Source: Persicaria tinctoria (lineage: Eukaryota; Streptophyta; Magnoliopsida; Caryophyllales; Polygonaceae). Taken from it: 64,000 bases of DNA. Of this stretch, positions 57,506 to 64,000 are shown in pieces. Below the pieces are notes generated by a model. It was given only the letters and a program-made list of their open reading frames with translations, ran no database searches and was not told the DNA's origin. How positions within the stretch are numbered: the stretch's first letter is position 1; each line of letters opens with the position of its first letter. The stretch covers positions 30,036,467-30,100,466 of the forward strand of contig JBANSL010000004.1 of NCBI GenBank assembly GCA_037127255.1, given 5' to 3'. The translations under genes and the position numbers were made by a program.

Positions 57506-59919
57506 AAAAATGAAAGATGAAAAATACGAAAAATCAATTGATGGAAAAAGTTGGTTAGCCACATGCATGGAGGGAAATAAAAGGTATGTTATCATGAAGT
57601 ATCATAACCTATTAAGTTTCATTGAATGAAGCCCCTAAAAATTATAACACGTCTTTAAGTATCATAACCTATTAAGGCAAAACTAGATTTTGGTCTTTTC
57701 AATGATTGCGACAATTTAGTCTTCATGAAAGATGTAGTCATTCGAATTATATTTTCAAGGATTACTATAAGCCCTCATCGAACAAATACAATCTCCATTA
57801 CAACTAAAACACTAAACATATATGTGTCGAAAGAGTTTGAATCACATCACGAGCGACAGAGAGAGATAGTGAGTGAAGTCAACTGGAAAGAGATTGAGGG
57901 AAAAGAGGAGCATAGTTTGGGTTTTTTTTTCTTTCTCTTTCTCTTTCTCTTTACACTTTATAATTATTTTATAAATTGAAAAGAACTTGTGTCTACTTTA
58001 ATAGAAATTATCTTGTGAATACCTATTCGTCCATCTTACCGGCGGGCCAATACACTCCCTCATAATTTAAAAAGAAATATAAAAGAAAAATGACCAATAA
58101 TAATACAAAATGTCACCCATGAATCGAAAATAATATGGACTTTAAAAATAACTAATTCGTATACAAACTATGACATGCATAATAAACCAATTTTTTATAT
58201 GGGCGTCGAAAAATCTATTCAATGTGGTAATTTGACGACCGGAGATAAAATTTGGGTTTCAAATAAAAATTAACATAAAATTTAAGGAGAAAATTTTTAA
58301 AATAAAACTTCACTTGCTTCCTATCTAGCTCATTCTTCACCTCTTTTAATCTCTCATGCCATGATCTTGATGTTGATCAACTTTGACACCCATTGTTTTT
58401 CAACGTATAACATTTTTATTGGATCTCATGAAAGATAATTTGGCTTTTTATGTAGTTATTGATCCATTTTTAAAAGAAAATTCAATAAATTTTCAATTGT
58501 ACGAAAGCCATAAACAAGTTTGAAAAACACGTAAAAATCACATGAATTAAGCATCGATTCGAATACAAATAATCAAATTTGTATAGAGATGTTACAGATC
58601 TAAATCATATCATGCTTCAGCACATAATTAACAACATCAATTTCAAATAAATCCATTCAATAACCCTAATTTTTTAAAACTCAAAGCCGAAAGTGATTGC
58701 CTCCAAATTGTCCAAAAAAAACATCATACAAAACATCAACAATAATATTCTAAGCAAACCCCCCTTGGTCCATAGTCTAAATTGCCTTTGAACGTCGAAA
58801 GGAGAATGCAACAATAAAGAAAAACAGAGAAGAGGTTGGGTTAAAGAGGAGGCAGGTCGACTGGAGTTGCTTCCATCAATGGCTCTGGTCTTGGTCGTTG
58901 TCTGTTCAATTTTGGGACAAATAACAAACGGTTTTTAGTCTTTCATGGGCAATGAGAGAGATCCATCAAGAACGAGGGAGAAGGAAGATCAATTTTTTTT
59001 TAAGTATGTTCTCCATAAATTTTATGTTATTTATATTTTAAATCTAAAGTTAATTTTTTGCTAAATCAACATTTTGAATGAAATTTTGGTGGCTATAACA
59101 AAATTAGTTTATTAATTAGTTGATATACGAATTAGTCACTTTTAAAAGGGTGAGTTTGTTAATTGTTCACAAAAGTTGCTTTAATTAGGTGAGTGTCCAT
59201 AAATTTGAAAAAATTGGTGGAGTGTCCATCCTCTTTGCCCCCCTAAGCCCCATCCCTTTTGCCCCCTAGGCCCCCCTCGCGCGTATCCATTTTTTTTCGT
59301 TTTTTTTTCTTTCATGACAGCACTTTTTATTGTGCAAATATAACCAGATTTTTATAATATTATGTTGTGCAAATATAACTTTATGTTGTGCAGGCTTCAA
59401 CAACCTTATGGAAAGGATATGCACATGCATTTGTATTTTAAAATTGAACTACTATATCTTATTTGCACATAAGCACATCGCTATACCATTGACCTAAGAG
59501 GCTTTTAAAGCTCAATTGCTACTAGACCATTGCCAACGACGATGCCGCTAACGTCAACGTCGATTTTTGTAAGGGGGGCTAAATTTTTTTCCCGAGAAAT
59601 CACAATAAGAAATATTCGAGTGTAAGGTTGTACCTATATACACCGTTGTGGATTCAGGAAGCTACATCACCAATTGTAATGTAACTAGACGTGGGCAAAC
59701 GTGGGCACGGGCCGGGCTTGGGACCCGTAAAAACTAAACAGTCTATGTACTTCGACAACAACAAAAATGTTGTATGCTATCTACTTCAAACTAAAAAAAA
59801 ACATTTGATGGGGTAATGAACAAGCTGCTTGATATTGTCTACTTGGAACAAAAAAAAAAGACCGTTGTTGAATTTTAATTAATACTGTATTAATTATTAT
59901 AAGTATTGATTATAAAGGG
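57506..59919. other. AT-rich spacer, no gene
   Basis: The 84-codon + frame at 57725-57979 ends in a CTTTCT repeat and is not convincing. Other short frames show nothing known. A GACGTGGGCAAACGTGGGCA phrase at 59688 resembles a hAT end without a visible partner. Confidence 0.4.
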
Positions 59920-60170
59920 AAAAAAAGGGGTTGATGTTTTTTTTTTAAAAAAAAAATAGATGCAGCAAAAATAGGGTTAGTGTTTAAAAAAAATATATAG
60001 AAGCTACTAATTGAAAAAAAAAAGCGCAGTTGTTAAAAAAGGGGGTTAGTGTTTTTTTTTTTTAAAAAGATGCAAGAAAGGGGAAGAAGTTTAAAAAAAA
60101 ATTATAGAAGATGCTAATTGAAAACAAAACAAACCGTTGTTAAAAAAGGGGTTAGTGTTTTTAAAAAAAA
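59920..60170. repeat. Degenerate tandem repeat with A and T runs
   Basis: Four or five imperfect copies, roughly 50-100 bp apart, of GGGGTTAGTGTTTTTT followed by AAAAAATAGATGCA(A)G. Confidence 0.65.
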
Positions 60171-60193
60171 ATAGATGCAAGAAAGAGGAAAAA

Positions 60194-60261
60194 GGGGAGA
60201 CATGGGATTCAAACCTGGGACAGAAGCCCAATGCCTCATGTCTTACCCGCTGCGCTAACAC
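60194..60261 (-). tRNA. tRNA-derived remnant (Pol III boxes), probably a SINE head or pseudo-tRNA
   Basis: On - it reads TTAGCGCAGCGGGTAAGAC (A-box-like) and, about 30 nt on, GGTTTGAATCC (B-box-like). The arms do not pair fully, so a working tRNA is unlikely. Confidence 0.4.
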
Positions 60262-60374
60262 ATTTTTGTGAATTCATTCTACTTTAGTTATATAAATTAT
60301 TAAATAAACAGATATATAAAACTATACTTATACGCTTATTTTGGCCGGTGGGGGGCTTCAACCACCCCGAGCCC

Positions 60375-60640
60375 CCCACAGATCCTCCCCTGTGTGACAC
60401 CACTAACACTATCACTGCTAATGTCATTGCTGACACCACCAATATTTTTCATGTCAACACTAGCGCTGATGTCGGCTGATGCTGACATCGAAGATGTTGA
60501 CGCTGCTGACGCCGACGTCAAATAAGCTTTTTTCATGTCAGCACTTTTTTTGTCAGCACTGACGTTGACATTGATGACGCTGACATTGGAGATGCTAACA
60601 CTGACGTTGACGTTGCTGACGCCGACATCGAAGATGCTGG
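60375..60640. repeat. Degenerate GCTGAC(G/A)(T/C)(T/C) minisatellite
   Basis: Repeats of a 6- to 12-bp unit such as GCTGACGTTGAC, GATGTTGACGCT and CACCAATA-like variants. In one - frame they give a low-complexity Ser/Val/Asn/Ala protein at 60336-60758, which I regard as a by-product of the repeat. Confidence 0.75.
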
Positions 60641-61052
60641 CGTGATGTGCACCTAAATTGCCATGTTTTACACTTACTTTTATATCGATTTCTGCATGCA
60701 TTTCATACATTTGGGTTAGAATAGTACAAAATCTGTGTAGTTTATCCTTATTTGCCAATTATGGAAATCTACACTAGTTCTTGTTTAATTTCGCAGATAT
60801 TGGATGTACTTCGGAGCATAAAGGAAAGTCATGAAGAGATTGGAGAAGCTAAGGAAGAGCACACGATGGTGCCACTTGAGAAAATGCCGCTTTTCGACAT
60901 TCATCATTCTGAACCAAGGTTTAATGTCTTCATGAAAGTTGTAGCCCTCAAAAAGATCTTTCCAACGCATACTCATATGCGCCAATCGGACGAACGAGGG
61001 CTCAGAAAAGTGCATTTCAAGAACGGAGCAGAATGTTGAGAGCCAACAGTTC

Positions 61053-61320
61053 TACTCGACGTCGCCTACAACTGGTCGAAGTCGAGTACACCAGAAGCAA
61101 GAAAGTCACACGGAGTCGAGCAGATCACTCGAGGAGCCCAGAGCTACTCGACGTTGAGTAAGCCTACTCGATATCGAGTACACCATGTCGAGTCCAGAAG
61201 TTGTCCGAGCTCGAGTGCAACCTAGGAGAAGAAGACCCTACTCGATGTCGAGTAACCTGGTCGACGTCGAGTAGCCCAGTGAGCAGTTCGAGTCTAAGAT
61301 CGAGTGGAATCCGAATTGAT
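61053..61320. repeat. TACTCGACGTCGAGTA palindrome cluster
   Basis: About ten CTACTCGA(C/T)(G/A)TCGAGTA-type units, each near-palindromic, are scattered upstream of the TATA box. A second cluster is downstream at 62169-62352. They may be regulatory repeats of the LTR. Confidence 0.75.
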
Positions 61321-61521
61321 TAGCTTGCTTCAACACCAAGGCACGAGAATTCTATCAACACCAAGTGAAGATCTATCAAGATGGAAGGAATCTATCCACA
61401 TTAGTCCTAGTTTCCTAATAGATTTATTTCCTTATCATTAATGGTTTATCTTATACTTTTAGATAGAAAGGTTTTAGATATAGATAGACGTTCCTTCCTA
61501 GATTAGCTAGAGGGAGAACAC

Positions 61522-61529
61522 TATAAATA
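61522..61529 (+). promoter_or_regulatory. TATA box of family D LTR
   Basis: TATAAATA preceded by GAACAC and followed by a GAGAGAG-rich leader about 60 bp downstream. Confidence 0.7.
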
Positions 61530-62542
61530 AGGCTTTAGGGGTTGAATTTTAGGATCATCCAAGACAAGCCATTAGTTACATCGAATAGAGAGAGTAGAGA
61601 GAGACTTGGAGCCGAGTGGAGTTGGAGAAAGCGAGAGCGGGATTTCGCTTTGTTCGGCTGTAAGTTTTATTTGAGTTTATTTAATGCAATTTAGTTTTAT
61701 GAAATTATTTATGAGTTTATTCATGTTGAGAAGCGAGTAGTCACCCAACTTCTAGGGTCAGGGTGAGCCTGACGGTAGCCATGTAAGGTAATGCGCTAAA
61801 GGTACAATCTTTTGATGCGATTTCATCTTCTACCCCTATGAGCATGATTCTTTTGCGAAAGTTGAAGGTGATCCTTGTTTGTGTTATTGATACGAAAGTG
61901 ATCTTAATGCAACTTGGATTAATTATGTGGAAAAAAAAGGTTATTAATAATTAGGGTTTATGTGAAAGCCTCTCTATTCCTACTTGTTGATAACGACAGT
62001 TATTTGATGAAAATGCATGATCTTTTATACCTTATGCATTATTTTATATGGTTATCATTGCGGTGTTGAAACCCCGATCTTGGAAGTGTTTTAGTTTATT
62101 GATTTATTTTCACAAATTTCGTGTTTTCCTTTGTTTTATTTTGAATTTAGAGTTTCAGTTTTGTTTATGTTCTACTCGACTTCGAGCACCCCTAGTCGAT
62201 TTCGAGTAGCCTTGTCAACGTCGAGTACTACAGTACTCTAGATCGACCACTTTGCTTTCGGTTTTTGCTTCGTTTGCATTTCGTTGCTTTTGTTCTCTAT
62301 TTTGCAGACTGAGTAGTCGAAGTCGATTAAGCCTAGTCGAGGTCGAGTACTTCCTGAGTCACTTTCGAGGGTTTCTGAACTGAAAAGGCGGGCGCTGACA
62401 CGCTTCCTCGTGGATCGATCCTGGCTGCCTTCTACCACAACGGGAGGAAGTCTTGTATTTATTTGCTTGGATAGGAGTTGGTTTGCTTTTATTTAGTTTT
62501 CTTTACTTTATTTACTAGACACATTCTCCTGCAACAACAAAT

Positions 62543-62560
62543 TGGCGCCGTTGCCAGGGA
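62543..62560 (+). other. Family D primer-binding site
   Basis: TGGCGCCGTTGCCAGGGA, the form typical of Athila/Tat-lineage plant Ty3/Gypsy elements (usually attributed to Asp tRNA). The common form has GGGGA, so one base differs. Confidence 0.88.
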
Positions 62561-62649
62561 AGGAATCAATCGCGCCCTTTTTAGGTCATTTTACTCTTCT
62601 TTTCGCTTTTTAGTTTCTTTTTACTTGCTTCTTTTTGTTTTAGTTTTTG

Positions 62650-64000
62650 TTTTTCAGGTGCATGCGAAGAACTGATCGCACACCTATCAACCCTCTTCTT
62701 GAACCAGAACATTTCTTCCACTTACAGCAAAGGCTTAGGAACAGACTCATGTCCACGCCAAACAACGAGAATGCGGTCGAGCTCACACCGACACAGGAGC
62801 TTGAGCAACTCCCCCTACGCATTGAGGAATTGACCACCAGAGAAGCAGAACACGCCCGACGGGAGGCGGAATATACACAAGGGTTGACCGTGAGGTCAAG
62901 GGTTGACCAACAACGGTGGGAGGCAAGGGTTGACCGTGAGGTCAACGCGAGGAGGAAACTTGAGGAGAAGATTGGGCATGTCCCAGCCAACGCAAAAGAG
63001 TATCTGCATCCTACTCTGGAAGTTCCTGAATCACCGATCGTTCTTCCCCTGTTAATTATGAAATTCGTCCTTATTTTATTACTGAAATTAGGAGGAGTCA
63101 AGTTAGGGGAAGATCCAATGAATGTCCTTTAGAGCACGTTACTACTTTTCTAGATTTATGTGAAGCAATTGCTGATGTTGCTAATCTAGAATATCTCAAA
63201 CTAAAGGCTTTTTCGTTGGTCCCTTCCAGGAATAGTCTCACAGTGGCTTGAAGGATTGCCAGCACAATCAATTTGCACCTGGAACGAATTACAAGACTTG
63301 TTCCTTAACCAGTTCTTTCCTCCTGCAAAGACAGCTGCTCTCAGACAACAAATCATGACTTTCAGACAAAAGCCAGGAGAACCGCTTGCACAAGTCTGGG
63401 AGCGCTACAAAAGGCTGCTGAAATCCTGTCCTACGCACGGACAACCACCCTACGTCATCCAAGAGATCATCTTCAACTGTCTGGATGTGCCTACTAAGGA
63501 CCAGATCAACAACTACACTATATATAGGTATCTCGAGTACACCCCACGGCGTGCTTGTTAGACCTTTGAGACGCTGGCCAACTACGACAATACATATGGG
63601 ATTTCTGCGGCCTTTGCTGACGAAAGGTATGCCCCATCTATGCCTCTATATGTGCCACCAAAGGAGATTGATCCGGACGTCAGGGAACAACTCCACAATG
63701 ACCAGGTACGTCGTCTTACAAAACAAGTCAAATTCTTGTCTAAAAATCAGCCTTGTTTGGAATGTGGGTCTATGAGGCACAACACTACTCCGTGCCCCCA
63801 TGTCGATCAAGTACAACTGGCGGAATCCCACAAAGAGGTAAGGTATGCAGGGGGAAAGTACTCAGAACAACATCAGAACCAGAACTGGAGCTATTATCGC
63901 CAGCTCCAACATCAAAATCCCACGCCTTACAGAGCTCCTGGTCACCCTGACAAAGAAGGTAAGAAAGATGACATGCAACATATACTTGAGGAGATCCGGA
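62650..64000 (+). pseudogene. Family D gag, broken, running off the right edge
   Basis: Gag forms the retrotransposon particle. Frame 1 (from about 62662) gives an N-terminal region with a Glu/Arg-rich coiled-coil-like stretch. Around 63050 the homology moves to another frame (NYEIRPYF, then HVTTFLDLCEAIADV). Near 63228 it returns with PGIVSQWLEGLPAQSICTWN and LFLNQFFPPAKTAALRQQI, the conserved Athila-type gag core (usually followed by FRQ..GE....WER). A TAG at 63559-63561 interrupts it. The same frame continues past the stop to a CCHC zinc knuckle CLECGSMRHNTTPC (63754-63795). Two frameshifts and one stop make this copy non-functional. Protease and pol would follow outside the window. Confidence 0.88.

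Larger units (their letters stand above)
60643..62536 (+). repeat. Family D 5' LTR (Athila/Tat-like), left edge uncertain
   Basis: The right end (CTCCTGCAACA) is placed by the primer site just after it. The left end is put at TGATGTGCACC, where the minisatellite stops; it could lie further right (for example TGTTGAGAGCC at 61034). A TATA box sits at 61522. Two clusters of TCGACGTCGAGTA-like palindromes lie at 61053-61320 and 62169-62352. The block 60921-60989 matches the family C LTR in opposite orientation. The second LTR is outside the window. Confidence 0.6.

Noticed and set aside
59685..59760. hAT end (GACGTGGGCAAACGTGGGCA)
   Set aside because: No matching second end or 8-bp duplication was found.
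60336..60758. 140-codon - frame rich in Ser, Val and Asn
   Set aside because: It is generated by the GCTGAC minisatellite; low complexity and no homology.

Overview
The window looks like repeat-rich nuclear DNA of a flowering plant, probably a eudicot (inferred). It holds no ordinary gene-dense stretch. Almost all of it is transposable elements nested in one another, with captured host-gene pieces and a few old tRNA-like and simple repeats. Most boundaries below rest on target-site duplications (TSDs) and terminal repeats read directly from the sequence.

Region 1 (542-31832) is one 31.3-kb nest. The outer element, family A, is a non-coding LTR retrotransposon of the LARD type. It has 3.1-kb LTRs at 547-3658 and 28753-31827, an initiator-Met-type primer site, and a 5-bp TSD GGATG on both outer sides. 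Its interior holds a CACTA transposon (6582-9504) carrying a broken FolD (methylenetetrahydrofolate dehydrogenase/cyclohydrolase) fragment. It also holds a second, related retrotransposon, family B. Family B was amplified in tandem together with exactly 846 bp of its left flank. Four units result (10124, 13245, 16368, 24295); three are collapsed to single LTRs and one keeps an internal region. A hAT-type element (18144-19020, 8-bp TSD) sits in that remaining internal region.

Region 2 (31833-34387) is AT-rich spacer with degenerate short repeats and a TTGAC-rich block.

Region 3 (34404-40383) is a near full-length L1-type LINE with endonuclease, reverse transcriptase and RNase H. It has a perfect 15-16-bp TSD and two homopolymer frameshifts. 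Two truncated LINE tails follow (about 40625-40868 on + and 41261-41861 on -).

Region 4 (about 42114-56983) is a Mutator-like (MULE) element with palindromic subterminal repeats and a decayed transposase. It contains a three-LTR, two-interior small retrotransposon array (family C, 44057-49038, TSD CCCTT). It also contains an intact open frame for the respiratory complex III subunit QCR8 on + and exons of an unidentified gene on -, arranged convergently.

Region 5 (56984-64000) has an inverted-repeat MITE, AT-rich spacer, a tRNA-like remnant and a GCTGAC minisatellite. At the right edge is the 5' part of an Athila/Tat-like Ty3/Gypsy element (family D): LTR, primer site and a broken gag running off the window.

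The genes do not form a pathway. The biology here is transposon nesting, tandem amplification and gene capture. The most unusual signals are the amplified family B array, the three-LTR family C array, the shared motif in the family C and D LTRs in opposite orientation, and the host-gene cargo in the CACTA and MULE elements.
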